Shown: in pieces, positions 23,621-33,501 of the stretch
Layout: each line of letters opens with the position of its first letter
Numbering within the stretch: the stretch's first letter is position 1
From: Pseudomonadota bacterium
GTDB lineage: Bacteria; Pseudomonadota; Alphaproteobacteria; Rhodospirillales; Magnetospirillaceae
Direction: 5' to 3'
DNA: 38,222 bases
NCBI GenBank assembly: GCA_021848545.1
Contig: JAJZUL010000030.1
Location: 1-38,222 of the forward strand
Made by a program: the position numbers and the translations under genes
Notes under the pieces: generated by a model
Database searches by the model: none
What the model was told of the DNA's origin: nothing
The model's input: only the letters and a program-made list of their open reading frames with translations

Positions 23621-25624
23621 ATGACACCCGTGACCGAAACGCCCAAACCTCTTTTTTCCTATCGCCGCCACTGGGCCCACCGCTTCGGCACCGCCCCGTT
23701 CCTGCCCATGAGCCGGGCCGAAATGGATCTGCTGGGCTGGGACGCCTGCGACGTGATCCTGGTCACCGGCGACGCCTATATCGACCATCCCAGTTTCGGC
23801 ATGGCGGTGATCGGCCGCCTGTTGGAGGCCCACGGCTTCCGGGTCGGCATCATCGCCCAGCCCGACTGGCGCGATGCGACGGCGTTCAAGGCGCTGGGCC
23901 GCCCCACCCTGTTTTTCGGGGTGACCGCCGGCAACATGGATTCGATGGTCAACCGCTACACCGCCGACCGCCGCCTGCGCCACGACGATTCCTATACCCC
24001 CGACGCCGAGGGCGGAAAGCGGCCGGACCGCGCCGTGCTGGTCTATGCCCAGCGCTGCCGCGAAGCCTGGCGCGACGTGCCGGTGGTGCTGGGCGGCATC
24101 GAGGCGTCGCTGAGGCGCATCGCCCATTACGATTACTGGTCGGACAAGGTGCGCCGTTCGATCCTGGCCGACGCCAAGGCCGACCTGCTGGTCTACGGCA
24201 ATGGCGAGCGCGCGGTGGTCGAAATCGCCCATCGTCTGGCCGCCGGCGGCACACCGGCCGAAATCGACGATATCCGCGGCACCGCCTTGATGCGCGGCGC
24301 GGTGCCCGACGGCTGGACCGAACGGGACGGAACCGATCTGGAACGGGCGGTACCGGCCGCCGTCTCCGAGACCGGCCCGGCGGTGCTGCGTCTGGCTTCG
24401 TATGACGAGGTGGTCGCCGATCCCGCCCTTTACGCCCAGACCTCACGCCTGCTCCACCTGGAAAGCAATCCCGGCAACGCCCGGCCGCTGGTCCAGCGCC
24501 ACGGCGATCGCGACGTATGGGTCAACCCGCCGCCGATCCCCCTGTCCACCGCCGAGCTGGACGCCGTCTACGAACTGCCCTACGCCCGCGCGCCTCATCC
24601 CGCCTATGACGGCGCCCGCATTCCCGCCTGGGAGATGATCCGCTTTTCGGTCAACATCATGCGCGGTTGTTTCGGCGGCTGTTCGTTCTGTTCGATCACC
24701 GAACATGAGGGGCGGGTCATCCAAAGCCGGTCGGAAACCTCGATCCTGCGCGAGATCGAGGCCATCCGCGACCGCACCGAGGGTTTCACCGGCGCCATCT
24801 CGGACCTGGGCGGCCCCACCGCCAACATGTGGCGGCTGGCCTGTTCCGATCCCGCCACCGAGCGTTTGTGCCGGCGCCTGTCCTGCGTCTATCCCGATAT
24901 CTGCAAAAATCTGAACACCGACCACCAGCCCCTGATCCAGCTTTACCGCAAGGCCCGCGACCTGCCCGGCATCAAGCGGATCAGCATCGCGTCCGGCGTG
25001 CGCTACGATCTGGCGGTCAAAAGCCCGGCCTATATCCGGGAATTGGTGACCCACCATGTCGGCGGCTATCTCAAGATCGCTCCGGAACATACCGAGGCGG
25101 GACCGCTGTCGAAGATGATGAAGCCGGGGATCGGCGCCTATGACCGCTTCAAATCCCTGTTCGATCGCTTCGCCCGTGAAGCCGGCAAGGAACTTTACCT
25201 GATCCCCTATTTCATCGCCGCCCATCCCGGCACCAGCGACGAGGACATGCTGGCCCTGGCCCTATGGCTGAAGCGCCATGAATTCCGCCCCGATCAGGTG
25301 CAGACCTTCCTGCCCTCGCCCATGGCGCTGGCAACCGCCATGTATCACAGCGGCCACAACCCCTTGGGCCCGATCCGGCGCGACGGCGGCGAACGGGTGG
25401 TCACGCCCAAGGGCCTGAAACAGCGGCGTCTGCACAAGGCGTTCCTGCGCTATCACGATCCCGAAAACTGGCCGGTCCTGCGCGAAGCCCTGAAGCGCAT
25501 GGGCCGCGCCGATCTGATCGGCAACGGCAAACGCCATCTGGTTCCGGCCTGGCAGCCGGCGGGAACCGGCGACGCGCTCAGATCTCGGAGGCGATCTCCC
25601 GCGACCCGACGCGATCGCAAATGA
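23621..25624 (+). CDS. YgiQ family radical SAM protein
   Basis: The 667-residue protein has the YgiQ N-terminal part ([58 protein letters not shown]). The radical SAM cluster motif CFGGCSFC follows with cysteines 350, 354 and 357 binding the 4Fe-4S cluster and [12 protein letters not shown] and [19 protein letters not shown] are C-terminal signatures. The reaction is not established for this family. ATG 23621 starts the conserved region; the upstream frame overlaps the divergent secreted gene. The last 47 bp overlap the convergent diguanylate cyclase. Confidence 0.92.
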   Translation: MTPVTETPKPLFSYRRHWAHRFGTAPFLPMSRAEMDLLGWDACDVILVTGDAYIDHPSFGMAVIGRLLEAHGFRVGIIAQPDWRDATAFKALGRPTLFFGVTAGNMDSMVNRYTADRRLRHDDSYTPDAEGGKRPDRAVLVYAQRCREAWRDVPVVLGGIEASLRRIAHYDYWSDKVRRSILADAKADLLVYGNGERAVVEIAHRLAAGGTPAEIDDIRGTALMRGAVPDGWTERDGTDLERAVPAAVSETGPAVLRLASYDEVVADPALYAQTSRLLHLESNPGNARPLVQRHGDRDVWVNPPPIPLSTAELDAVYELPYARAPHPAYDGARIPAWEMIRFSVNIMRGCFGGCSFCSITEHEGRVIQSRSETSILREIEAIRDRTEGFTGAISDLGGPTANMWRLACSDPATERLCRRLSCVYPDICKNLNTDHQPLIQLYRKARDLPGIKRISIASGVRYDLAVKSPAYIRELVTHHVGGYLKIAPEHTEAGPLSKMMKPGIGAYDRFKSLFDRFAREAGKELYLIPYFIAAHPGTSDEDMLALALWLKRHEFRPDQVQTFLPSPMALATAMYHSGHNPLGPIRRDGGERVVTPKGLKQRRLHKAFLRYHDPENWPVLREALKRMGRADLIGNGKRHLVPAWQPAGTGDALRSRRRSPATRRDRK

Positions 25625-27413
25625 CCTGGTTGCGGCCGGCCTCCTTGGCCCGGTACAGGGCGCGGTCGGCGCGACGCAGCAGGGCTTCGTGATCGGCATC
25701 GTCGGGATGCAGTTCGGCGATGCCGATGCTGACCGTCACGCGCATGGCGCCCTGGGGCAGGGCGATGGTCAGCGCCTGGATTTCGGCGCGCAGGGTTTCG
25801 GCAAGGCTCGCGGCCTCGGCCAGACCGGTTTCGGGAAAGGCGAGCGCGAATTCCTCGCCGCCGATGCGGCCCCATAGATCGGTGGCGCGGATGCGCATCC
25901 TGACCGTCGCCGCCAGGGTGTTCAGCACCGCGTCCCCCGCCGCATGGCCATGGGTATCGTTGATCCGCTTGAAGAAATCGATGTCGAGCAGGGCCACCGA
26001 CAGGGAATGGCGATAGCGCCGGGCCAGGGCCACGGCCTGGATCATGCGCATGCCGAAGGCGCGACGGTTGTCGATGCCCGTCAGGGGATCGGTCAGGGCC
26101 AGCTGCTCGGCCTGGCGGTGGGCCAGTTCCAGGTCGCGGGTGCGGTCCTTCACCAGAACCTCCAACTCGGCCCGGGAGCGTTCCGACACGCGCCGCGCCC
26201 GTTCCTCGGCCCGCAGCTTCTGGCGGCGCAGGGTGGCGATCTGATCGAGCATGGCGAAGGACAACAGGGTCGATTCCAGCAGAATTCCCGCCCGCGGCAG
26301 CCACACCGTCAGGTCGGTATCGGGAACGATCCCCCGCATGCGCAAGGTCGAAACCACCATCGACGCCGCCCACAGACACCAGACCACGGCGAAGGTCCGG
26401 GCCTCGGTCCGCCCCCGGCGCCAGATATGAAAACCCAAAACCGGCAGAACGCCCAGAATCAGCCCGATCACCGACAGGATCGTCACCGACACGCCGCGGG
26501 CGCCAAAGGCGGTGAGCGGCAAAGTGGCGGCCGCCACCGCCATCAGCGCCAGCATGATCCGGTCGATGACGGGCGTCAGACGCGGCGTATCGAGAAAGAC
26601 CCGCGAGAATTGCAGGGCGAACACCTGGGTCGCCGTCACCCCCGCCTGAAAGGCCCATCGGGTGACGAAGGGCGAGCCCGACCACAGGAAGCGGTACCCC
26701 AGTCCCGTCATCGCCAACCCCAGCAGGCAGGCCGACAAGGCATAGGGGAAATACCAGCCGAACGACCGGTTCCGGGTGAAAACGTAGAGCACGAAATTGT
26801 ACAGCACCGCCATGGCGGCGGCGCCGATCAGAACGCCGTCGGCCATACCGATCCGGCTTTCATGCAGGGCCAGGGCCCCGGCGCTCCAGGCTCTGAGCGA
26901 AAGATTGATCAGGCCGGCTTGGGCGTAGGCGATGCGGACGAACAGGCGCCGGCTGCGATGCGGGCCGATCGTCACGGGAAACACCGGATAGCGGCCGTCC
27001 CGGATGCGGATATCCGGCTTCTCCGCCAGCCCGCCCGGCACCATCCGGACCGTGCCGTCGCGCCTCACCCAAAAAAGATCGACCTTGCCGGCCTGGGAAT
27101 TGCGAACCTGCAACCGCCAGGAAATGGCGGCGGCGGTGGGATTGGTCACGGTGAAGGTCAGCCACCAGACCGAAGACGACACCCCGCGCGCGGTGTGCGC
27201 CGCCCCCAAAGGCCGGAACCGGGCCAGACCGGCCGCACTGGACACCTGGGCGAAGGACAGGGATCGGCCGCCATCCTCCAGCACCATCAAACGGGACGAC
27301 AGGGAGATGCCGTCGAGGCGGCCGCCCAGCACCAGCGGCTGCGTCGCGTGCGCCGCCATCGCCGTCAGCACGATCGCCGCCAGAACCCCCGCGAGCCGCG
27401 AAAGGATGGTCAC
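25578..27413 (-). CDS. Membrane diguanylate cyclase, 7TMR-DISM extracellular sensor with GGDEF
   Basis: The 611-residue protein makes c-di-GMP from GTP. After a signal/anchor ([15 protein letters not shown]) comes a periplasmic DISM-type beta domain ([25 protein letters not shown]). Seven hydrophobic helices (about 185-400) and a coiled coil rich in Arg and Glu follow. The GGDEF domain has [28 protein letters not shown] and a [11 protein letters not shown] end. The RATD five residues before GGEEF is the allosteric I-site. The GTG at 27413 overlaps the upstream stop (GTGA) with GGAGAG before it, implying translational coupling to the TPR glycosyltransferase. The ligand is unknown. Confidence 0.92.
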   Translation of the reverse strand: MTILSRLAGVLAAIVLTAMAAHATQPLVLGGRLDGISLSSRLMVLEDGGRSLSFAQVSSAAGLARFRPLGAAHTARGVSSSVWWLTFTVTNPTAAAISWRLQVRNSQAGKVDLFWVRRDGTVRMVPGGLAEKPDIRIRDGRYPVFPVTIGPHRSRRLFVRIAYAQAGLINLSLRAWSAGALALHESRIGMADGVLIGAAAMAVLYNFVLYVFTRNRSFGWYFPYALSACLLGLAMTGLGYRFLWSGSPFVTRWAFQAGVTATQVFALQFSRVFLDTPRLTPVIDRIMLALMAVAAATLPLTAFGARGVSVTILSVIGLILGVLPVLGFHIWRRGRTEARTFAVVWCLWAASMVVSTLRMRGIVPDTDLTVWLPRAGILLESTLLSFAMLDQIATLRRQKLRAEERARRVSERSRAELEVLVKDRTRDLELAHRQAEQLALTDPLTGIDNRRAFGMRMIQAVALARRYRHSLSVALLDIDFFKRINDTHGHAAGDAVLNTLAATVRMRIRATDLWGRIGGEEFALAFPETGLAEAASLAETLRAEIQALTIALPQGAMRVTVSIGIAELHPDDADHEALLRRADRALYRAKEAGRNQVICDRVGSREIASEI

Positions 27414-28915
27414 GACCCGCTCTCCGGCCCCGGCGCATCGCCCTTCAGAACGGAGCGGTCGCCGGCGGCCAGACGGGCGAGACCGTCCCCGATCCCGGCC
27501 ACCACCGCCCCCCAATCCCCCGGTCGGGGCTGGCGGAACAGGCGCATGCCGGGATACCAGGGACAATCGGAGCGCTCGCGCCGCCAGCGCCAGTCGGGCG
27601 CGAAACACAGCATGGTCCAGACCGGCCGTCCCAGGGCGCCGGCGAGATGGGCCGGCGCGGTATCGACCGACACCAGCAGATCAAGCGTCTCCAGGGCGGC
27701 GGCGGTTTCGGCGAAATCGGTGAGAAAGGGCGACAGATCGGGCATGGCCGAGCCCGACGCGATCGCCTCGCCCGCCGCCGCGCCCACCTGCAACGACACC
27801 ATTTCGACATCGGTCCGGGCGGCGAGGACGGACGCTTCCCGCCAGGGCATGGAGCGGTTGGCATCGTTGCGCTGATGGCGGTTGCCGGCCCAGACCAGCC
27901 CGATACGGGGTTTGACGGCACCCCCCAGGCGTTCGCGCCAGGCGGGAACCAGATCGCCGGGCACGGAAAGCGGCGTCAATCCCGTGGGCGCCTTGGGATC
28001 GATGCCCAGCAACGCCGGCAGGCTCAGCAGCGCCACATGAAAGTCGAAGGCGGGCACGGCGTCGCCGCGGCTGATGACCCTGTCGATGCCGGGCAGGCCG
28101 GACAGGACGCGCACCAGTTCGGGCTGCACCTCCAACACCACCTTGGCGCCCAGCGCCGTCAATCGCGGCGCAAGGCGGGCGAATTGCAGGGTGTCGCCAT
28201 ATCCCTGTTCGGCCCAGACCAGGATGGTGGCGCCGGAAGGATTCTCGCCCCGCCACGGCGGCTGGGCACAATCGCGGGGGGGCGTGACGCCGGCGGCGAA
28301 ACGCCATTCATGCTCGGCCCAGCCGGCACCCTCCCCCGCCTCGAGCTGGGCCAGGGCGCGATTGTAATGGAATCCGGCATCGTTGGGACGCAGACCGATG
28401 GCCAGACGATAGGCGGCCAGGGCCTCGTCGAGGCGGCCCTGGTCGCGCAGAACGATGCCCAGATTGTTCAGCGCGTCGGCATGGGCGGGATTACGGGCGA
28501 GCACCGCGCGATAGGCGTCTTCCGCCTCCGCGATTCGGCCCGACGTCTGAAAGGCGTTGGCCAGATTGTAACGGGCATCCGCGTGGTTCGGCCAGCGGGC
28601 CAGAATGTCCTGGTAACAGGCCATCGCCTCGTCCATGCGCCCCTGGGATTGAAGCGCGGCCCCCAGATTGCCGAAAGCGGCGGCGTAATCGGCCTTCAGC
28701 GCGATGGCCCGGCGATAACAGGCGACGGCTTCATCGAAACGGTGCTGGTGCTGAAGCGCGATGCCCAGGGCGTTATGGCTTTCCGCCATCTCTGGCATGG
28801 CCGCCAGGGCACGGCGCAGCAGGGCCTCGCCGCCGGCCGCGTCACCGGCCCGAATCGCGGCCACACCCAATCCATACAGGGCGTCGGCCCCGCCATTCCG
28901 TACCGTATCCGCCAT
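27410..28915 (-). CDS. TPR protein with C-terminal GT9-like glycosyltransferase domain
   Basis: The 501-residue protein starts with about five to six TPR repeats, such as AESHNALGIALQHQHRFDEA and ADARYNLANAFQTSGRIAEA. They span roughly residues 10-200. The C-terminal half has TILVWAEQGYGDTLQFARLA, IGLVWAGNRHQRNDANRSMP and SVDTAPAHLAGALGRPVWTM, which resemble heptosyltransferase-type GT-B folds. Such proteins are often linked to flagellin or surface glycan modification. The ATG at 28915 begins the conserved part. It overlaps the downstream GGDEF gene by 4 bp. The acceptor is unknown; a catalytic role is inferred from the fold. Confidence 0.88.
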   Translation of the reverse strand: MADTVRNGGADALYGLGVAAIRAGDAAGGEALLRRALAAMPEMAESHNALGIALQHQHRFDEAVACYRRAIALKADYAAAFGNLGAALQSQGRMDEAMACYQDILARWPNHADARYNLANAFQTSGRIAEAEDAYRAVLARNPAHADALNNLGIVLRDQGRLDEALAAYRLAIGLRPNDAGFHYNRALAQLEAGEGAGWAEHEWRFAAGVTPPRDCAQPPWRGENPSGATILVWAEQGYGDTLQFARLAPRLTALGAKVVLEVQPELVRVLSGLPGIDRVISRGDAVPAFDFHVALLSLPALLGIDPKAPTGLTPLSVPGDLVPAWRERLGGAVKPRIGLVWAGNRHQRNDANRSMPWREASVLAARTDVEMVSLQVGAAAGEAIASGSAMPDLSPFLTDFAETAAALETLDLLVSVDTAPAHLAGALGRPVWTMLCFAPDWRWRRERSDCPWYPGMRLFRQPRPGDWGAVVAGIGDGLARLAAGDRSVLKGDAPGPESGS

Positions 28916-29146
28916 CGGCCCCGTCTCGTTGCAATCCCTTTGTATCGATACCAGAAAGCGGCGAAATTCTCCCGCCCCTTTCGCCTCGTTCCAACCCGAG
29001 GACCGCACGGCGCGGCAAACCGCCTTTTCCTATCCCGTTGCCGCCCACTTGGAAGGTTGCTACCTTCAGGCCCATAGCGACCATGGGGCAATGCCCGGGA
29101 GGAGGGATGAGCCTTTGATTTCGGTCGCCCGGTACGGGATTTCCGT

Positions 29147-30694
29147 GTGGTGAAGCAAATCGTATTTCCAGATGAGGATTCGCTGGATTGCGCCAATCGG
29201 CTGCGTTCGGTTTTTGACGCCCTGCCGATGGCCATCGCTTTGCTGGATGAAACCGGCATCGTCACCGCCCTCAACGATGCGTGGGAAGTGGCGGCGCGGC
29301 GCGACTGCTTTATCGGGCACGATTGCGCATTGGGCGCGGATTACCGCCAGGCTTGCGCCGCTTCACCCGTTTCCGAGGCGAAACTGGTGGCCGACGCCGT
29401 CACCGCGCTGCTCGACGGCGAAGGCAACGGCGCCACCGTTTCCTACGACCGCCCTCGAAACGGCGACGGGCAATACGGTCATTTTCGCTGCGCCGTGGTC
29501 CCGGCCCCCCAGGGCGAAACCAGGGGGGCCCTGGTCATCCATACCGACGTCACCGTCGAGACCGAGGCGCGCCTGTCCCTGCAGGAACGCGAGGCCCATT
29601 TCCGGTCGATTCTCGACACCGTCCCCGACGCCATGATCGTCATCGACGAAACCGGCGTCGTCCATTCCTTCAGCGTCGCCGCGGAACGCCTGTTCGGCTA
29701 TGACGCCGCCGAAATCCTGGGCAAAAACGTCGACTTGCTGATGCCCGACACGCCCGACGCCGGCCACGCCGCCCACCTTTGCCGGTATTTGAATACCGGC
29801 CGAAGCCGGGTGGTGGGAACCACGCGCGCCGTGGTCGGACGGCGCAAGAACGGCGAACTTTTTTCCATGGAACTGTCGGTGGGCGAAGTCCGTCGCGACG
29901 GCCACACCCTGTTCACCGGCTTCGCCCACGACCTGACCCAGCGGCAGCAGACCGAAGCCCGCCTGCGGGAATTGCAGGACGAGGTGCTCCAGGTTTCGCG
30001 TCTGTCCGCCATGGGCCAGATGGGCGCGGCGCTCGCCCATGAACTGAACCAGCCGCTGACCGCGGTGGTGAACTACCTGGAAGGCGGGCGCGACCTGCTC
30101 GACAACGATCCGCCACGGCTCGACCAGGTGCGCCGCGCCCTTGATCTGGGCGCCGAACAGGCGCTGCGCGCCGGCGAGATCATCCGCCGCCTGCGCAATT
30201 TCCTGGGGCGCGGCGAAAGCGACACCCATTTGGAAAGCGTCGCCCGCATCGTCGAGGAGGCCTGCGCCCTGGCCCTGACGGGCGCGCGTTCGCACGGCGT
30301 CACGGTGACGACCACCATCGACCATTCCCAACCCGACGTGCTGGCCGACCGCATCCAGATCCAGCAGGTGCTGCTGAACCTGATCCGCAACGCCATCGAG
30401 GCCATGGAGGTCTGCGAAAAGCGCAATCTGACCATCGCCACCCGCGGCCGGGAAGGCGAGGTCGAGTTCAGCGTCACCGACAGCGGTCCCGGCATCGCCA
30501 AGGACGTCGCCGCCAAACTGTTCCAGCCCTTCTTCACCACCAAGCGCCAGGGCATGGGGATCGGTCTGGTCACCTGCCGGACCATCGTCGAAGGCCATGG
30601 CGGGCGCCTGTGGGTCGAGGCGGGCGCCGATGGCGGCACATCGTTCCGCTTCACCCTGCCCATTCCATCGACGGGAGGCGACGACGACACCTGA
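29147..30694 (+). CDS. fixL: FixL-type haem-PAS oxygen-sensing histidine kinase
   Basis: The 515-residue soluble kinase has an N-terminal PAS (about 20-140), a FixL-type haem PAS (about 150-265) and a HisKA/HATPase core with H298 in ALAHELNQPL. In the haem PAS, H207 in the AGHAAH segment aligns with the proximal haem His of rhizobial FixL. R213 and R227 align with the two arginines of the oxygen-signalling pocket, at the same +6 and +20 spacing. NVDLLMP, AVVGRRKNGELFSMELSVGE and GFAHDLTQRQQTEARL are FixL signatures. It starts with GTG without a strong Shine-Dalgarno. fixJ follows after 22 bp. Confidence 0.94.
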   Translation: MVKQIVFPDEDSLDCANRLRSVFDALPMAIALLDETGIVTALNDAWEVAARRDCFIGHDCALGADYRQACAASPVSEAKLVADAVTALLDGEGNGATVSYDRPRNGDGQYGHFRCAVVPAPQGETRGALVIHTDVTVETEARLSLQEREAHFRSILDTVPDAMIVIDETGVVHSFSVAAERLFGYDAAEILGKNVDLLMPDTPDAGHAAHLCRYLNTGRSRVVGTTRAVVGRRKNGELFSMELSVGEVRRDGHTLFTGFAHDLTQRQQTEARLRELQDEVLQVSRLSAMGQMGAALAHELNQPLTAVVNYLEGGRDLLDNDPPRLDQVRRALDLGAEQALRAGEIIRRLRNFLGRGESDTHLESVARIVEEACALALTGARSHGVTVTTTIDHSQPDVLADRIQIQQVLLNLIRNAIEAMEVCEKRNLTIATRGREGEVEFSVTDSGPGIAKDVAAKLFQPFFTTKRQGMGIGLVTCRTIVEGHGGRLWVEAGADGGTSFRFTLPIPSTGGDDDT

Positions 30695-30716
30695 CGCTCC
30701 CATCCGGGCCCGGCAG

Positions 30717-31325
30717 ATGGTCCATGTCATCGACGATGATCCATCGGTCCGCGATTCGGTGGCGTTCCTGCTGGACGCCGCCAATCTCACGGTGGCCACC
30801 TACGATTCGGGGCAGGACTTTCTCGACCGGGCCGATCTCGACGCGCCGGGCTGCGTGCTCACCGACATCCGCATGCCGGGCATGGACGGATTGGAGCTTC
30901 AGGAAATATTGAAGGCCCGCAACGTCGCTTTGCCGATGGTCATGATGACCGGCCACGGCGAGGTGGCCATGGCGGTGCAGGCGTTGAAAGCCGGCGCCGT
31001 CGATTTCATTGAAAAGCCATTTACGCGCGCCCCCCTGATCGCCGCCGTGGAAGCGGCGCTCGACCGCAACCACAACGACCTGATGACCGAGCGCGCCGTA
31101 TCCGAAGCGGCGACCCGAATGGCGGCCCTCACTCCGCGCGAACGCGAGGTTCTGGACGGGCTTCTGGCCGGCTATCCCAACAAGACCATCGCCTACAATC
31201 TGGGGATCAGCGCCAGGACCGTCGAAGTCCATCGCGCCCGGGTCATGGAGAAAACCCGCGCCAAAAGCTTGTCCGATCTGGTGCGGATCGCCATCTTCGC
31301 TGTAGGAACCGGCCTGCTGACTTGA
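30717..31325 (+). CDS. fixJ: FixJ-type response regulator
   Basis: The 202-residue regulator has a receiver domain (HVIDDDPSVRDSVAFLL, phosphoacceptor D50 in VLTDIRMPGMDG, T78 in MMTGHG, K100 in IEKPF). A LuxR-type HTH follows (LTPREREVLDGLLAGYPNKT and ISARTVEVHRARVMEK). It is the partner of the adjacent FixL and in this family activates fixK under low oxygen. The stop codon overlaps an FNR/FixK-type box. Confidence 0.95.
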   Translation: MVHVIDDDPSVRDSVAFLLDAANLTVATYDSGQDFLDRADLDAPGCVLTDIRMPGMDGLELQEILKARNVALPMVMMTGHGEVAMAVQALKAGAVDFIEKPFTRAPLIAAVEAALDRNHNDLMTERAVSEAATRMAALTPREREVLDGLLAGYPNKTIAYNLGISARTVEVHRARVMEKTRAKSLSDLVRIAIFAVGTGLLT

Positions 31326-31335
31326 TCTGCGTCAA
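31322..31335 (+). promoter_or_regulatory. FNR/FixK-type box before the FixT-like gene
   Basis: TTGATCTGCGTCAA matches the palindromic TTGAT-N4-ATCAA consensus at 9 of 10 positions. A possible -10 (TATTTA, 31356-31361) places transcription start about 40 bp from the box centre, the class II activator distance. It overlaps the fixJ stop and would drive the receiver gene at 31414 and perhaps fixK. Confidence 0.7.
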
Positions 31336-31413
31336 TATGCGACGGTTGTGGATCGTATTTACTGATACAGGCGGCGACGGCGATCCGGCGCCGGCAAGCT
31401 CTGGGACACCCGC

Positions 31414-31809
31414 ATGGGACATCTATTCGCCGTGGCGCCGCCGCTCGCAAACGCCCACCCCGCCATCCACATCGTCGAAGACGATGCGGCCGTGCGCCTT
31501 TCTCTGGCTTTTTTGCTGGAACCGAGCGGTTACCGGGTTCTCACCTACGAGACACCCGACGAAGTGCTGGAGCACGATCAACTGGCGGCGGGATGCCTGG
31601 TGCTCGATTACCATCTGCCCGGCATGAACGGCCTGGATCTGCTCGACCGGTTGCGCCGGCGGGGCGTCGCCTTGCCGGCCATCCTGATCACCGGCAGCCT
31701 CGACCCGGCCATGCGCCGGCGCGCCGAGGAAGCGGGAATGACCGCCATCCTGGAAAAACCCCTGGAGCGCGGCGCTCTGCTGGCCGCCATCGGCCGCGCA
31801 CTGGAATAA
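31414..31809 (+). CDS. Single-domain receiver, candidate FixT-like feedback regulator
   Basis: The 131-residue protein is only a receiver domain: HIVEDDAAVRLSLAFLL, phosphoacceptor D65 in LVLDYHLPGMNGLDLL, LITGS and LEKPL. It has no output domain. Lying between fixJ and fixK behind an FNR/FixK box, it resembles the position of FixT, an inhibitor of FixL in Sinorhizobium and Caulobacter. Only one Cys (C61) is present, so it lacks a Cys set for an iron-sulfur cluster as described for Caulobacter FixT. The FixT role is inference; the receiver fold is certain. Confidence 0.88.
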   Translation: MGHLFAVAPPLANAHPAIHIVEDDAAVRLSLAFLLEPSGYRVLTYETPDEVLEHDQLAAGCLVLDYHLPGMNGLDLLDRLRRRGVALPAILITGSLDPAMRRRAEEAGMTAILEKPLERGALLAAIGRALE

Positions 31810-31915
31810 CTCTATTTTATTAGTGGTTTTTACGTACGGGACATTGCGAATGGTATCAAGGCGCGCGGACTCGTATTCCTGAATTCCAGGATTTTCCGAG
31901 AGCGCGAGGCATCTT

Positions 31916-32638
31916 ATGTCGACGCAAACCATAGCGATGCACCCTTCCTCCGGGGCCGTATGCCTCAATGCCGACGCCGCCGGCGATGCCGACATCCTGC
32001 GGTCGCTCGGAACCATTCAATCCCTGTCCCGCAACGGCCGCATCTATGCGGAAGGCGACGAAACCGACGCCTGGTACCGGATCGTATCGGGAACCGCGTG
32101 CCTTTACCGCATCATGCCCGATGGCAGACGCCAGATCGGGGTCTTTCTCCTTCCCGGCGATTTCTTCGGCTTCGAAGCCGGCCCGACCCATCGTTTCGCC
32201 GCCGAGGCCCTGGGCGACACCAAGGTGGTGCGCTATCCCCGCAACCGTCTGGAACGCATCGCCGACAAGGATCCCGATTTCGGCCGGCGCCTGCGCGACA
32301 TCGCCTGCCAGCGGCTGGATGCCGCCCATGACCAGCTCTTGCTGTTGGGGCGCAAGACCGCTTTGGAAAAGGTGGCGTCGTTCCTGATGGAGATGATCCG
32401 TCACGCCCCCGACAGCGCCTTCGTCCACCTGGACATGTCCCGGGGCGATATCGGCGATTACCTGGGCCTGACCCTGGAAACGGTCAGTCGCATGTTCTCG
32501 CAGATGAAGCATCTGGGCGCCATCGCCCTGCCCGCCGCCAATGCGGTGCGCGTCCTCGACCACGAGATGCTGGCCTCCATCGCCGGCGAAGCCGTGGACG
32601 AATCGACGCCGGTATTGCGCGCGGTCGGCCGCGCCTGA
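31916..32638 (+). CDS. fixK: FixK-type CRP/FNR transcription regulator
   Basis: The 240-residue regulator has a cyclic-nucleotide-like beta-roll (RIYAEGDETDAWYRIVSGTA, GVFLLPGDFFGFEAG). The C-terminal HTH is SRGDIGDYLGLTLETVSRMF. The E..SR recognition pattern (ETVSR) predicts TTGAT-type targets, matching the box at 31322. It lacks the N-terminal Cys cluster of FNR, hence FixK-like. The start follows CGAGG. A palindrome TCCTG-AATTC-CAGGA at 31877-31891 lies in its leader. In the family it activates microaerobic respiration genes. Confidence 0.93.
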   Translation: MSTQTIAMHPSSGAVCLNADAAGDADILRSLGTIQSLSRNGRIYAEGDETDAWYRIVSGTACLYRIMPDGRRQIGVFLLPGDFFGFEAGPTHRFAAEALGDTKVVRYPRNRLERIADKDPDFGRRLRDIACQRLDAAHDQLLLLGRKTALEKVASFLMEMIRHAPDSAFVHLDMSRGDIGDYLGLTLETVSRMFSQMKHLGAIALPAANAVRVLDHEMLASIAGEAVDESTPVLRAVGRA

Positions 32639-32644
32639 CGATCC

Positions 32645-32674
32645 GTCCCGACGCCTGAAACCAGGCGTCGGGAC
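32645..32674. terminator. Strong hairpin downstream of fixK
   Basis: GTCCCGACGCCTG and CAGGCGTCGGGAC form a perfect 13-bp stem with loop AAAC, 7 bp past the fixK stop. There is no U-tract. A second 8-bp hairpin (TGGCCGCG/CGCGGCCA) is at 32728-32750, before the DsrC-like gene. It probably separates fixK from that gene. Confidence 0.6.
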
Positions 32675-32834
32675 CGGACGCCCAACTTATCGAACGCCGT
32701 CCCAATCCCCCTATCGCCATGGAAGGCTGGCCGCGCTATGTTCGCGGCCACTGGGAAAGCGGCGGTGGCCGCCCTACATTAAACCCGGAAATGAACAACG
32801 ACCCGCGCTGGCGGGCTGTCAGGAGGACTTGACC

Positions 32835-33164
32835 ATGGGGTATGCCGACCTTGAGAAGACCGGCAACGGCTATCTTGTCAAAACCGAGGATTGGAGCGAG
32901 GACATTGCTCGCGAGATCGCCGCGGCCGAAGGCATCGGCGAACTGACCCAGCGCCATTGGGACCTGCTCAACTACCTGCGCGAAGAATATTTCGACAATG
33001 GCGGGACGCAGCCCAACGAGCGCCACATGGTCAAGGCCATGACCGATATCTGGGGGGGTAACGTCTCCACCAAGGATCTGTACGCCCTGTTCCCGATGCA
33101 GCCGTCCAAGCAGGCCACCAAGATCGCGGGCCTGCCGGAAACCAAGCGCAAGGGCGGGTATTAG
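32835..33164 (+). CDS. DsrC/TusE-family protein lacking all cysteines (RspA-like)
   Basis: The 109-residue protein is a clear DsrC/TusE/DsvC homologue: EDWSEDIAREIAAAEGI, LTQRHWDLLNYLREEYFDNG, PNERHMVKAMTDIWGG and KQATKIAGLPETK. DsrC and TusE use one or two Cys in the C-terminal arm to carry sulfur. Here the conserved KIAGLP-preceding Cys is Thr, the arm ends KRKGGY, and the whole protein has no Cys. It cannot be a sulfur carrier by the known chemistry. This matches the Cys-less subgroup proposed to be regulatory (RspA). AGGAGG lies 8 bp before ATG 32835. It follows fixK on the same strand, behind a hairpin. Confidence 0.93.
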   Translation: MGYADLEKTGNGYLVKTEDWSEDIAREIAAAEGIGELTQRHWDLLNYLREEYFDNGGTQPNERHMVKAMTDIWGGNVSTKDLYALFPMQPSKQATKIAGLPETKRKGGY

Positions 33165-33369
33165 AGCGACGCGCCTGAAATCTGAAACGTCTGGTTAAAT
33201 CTTGGACGCGTCGCTCCGGCGAGCATTGAGCGAGCGGCCAAGCAGCCGGACGGCTGCGCCCGGCGAGGGCCAAATATAAAGCGTTTAGACCGTGATGCAG
33301 ATTTTCTGCGTCACGGTCTAAAACCGGATGCGATCAGGTCGAATCGTTTCGCGATTCGACCTGATCGCC
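33164..33369. repeat. Cluster of three long intergenic palindromes
   Basis: Palindrome 1 pairs GAGCGACGCG (33164-33173) with CGCGTCGCTC (33207-33216). Palindrome 2 pairs TTTAGACCGTGATGCAGA (33285-33302) with 33306-33323 at 17 of 18 positions. Palindrome 3 pairs GCGATCAGGTCGAATCG (33331-33347) perfectly with 33353-33369. The block fills the space after the DsrC-like gene and looks like a mosaic of REP-type elements; the first may double as its terminator. I see no gene in 33165-33501. Confidence 0.7.
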
Positions 33370-33501
33370 GCCATCGCGTTCTAACCGCTTCCAAAACGAT
33401 CCAGCGCGCCGCTGTGAATCCGGCCATCAAACCGCCGCATTATTTCACCACCGAAACGGCCCGGCGCCCGCGCAACTGCGATCGTGAGCTTTGCTCCCGG
33501 G

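Noticed and set aside
25944-27875. 643-codon open frame on the plus strand
   Set aside because: It is antisense to the GGDEF gene and the TPR-glycosyltransferase. The product is Arg/Gln/Pro-rich with no recognisable domain.
28942-28951. GTATCGATAC palindrome in the TPR-glycosyltransferase/fixL intergenic region
   Set aside because: Only 10 bp, single copy and not at a clear promoter position; too weak to call an operator.
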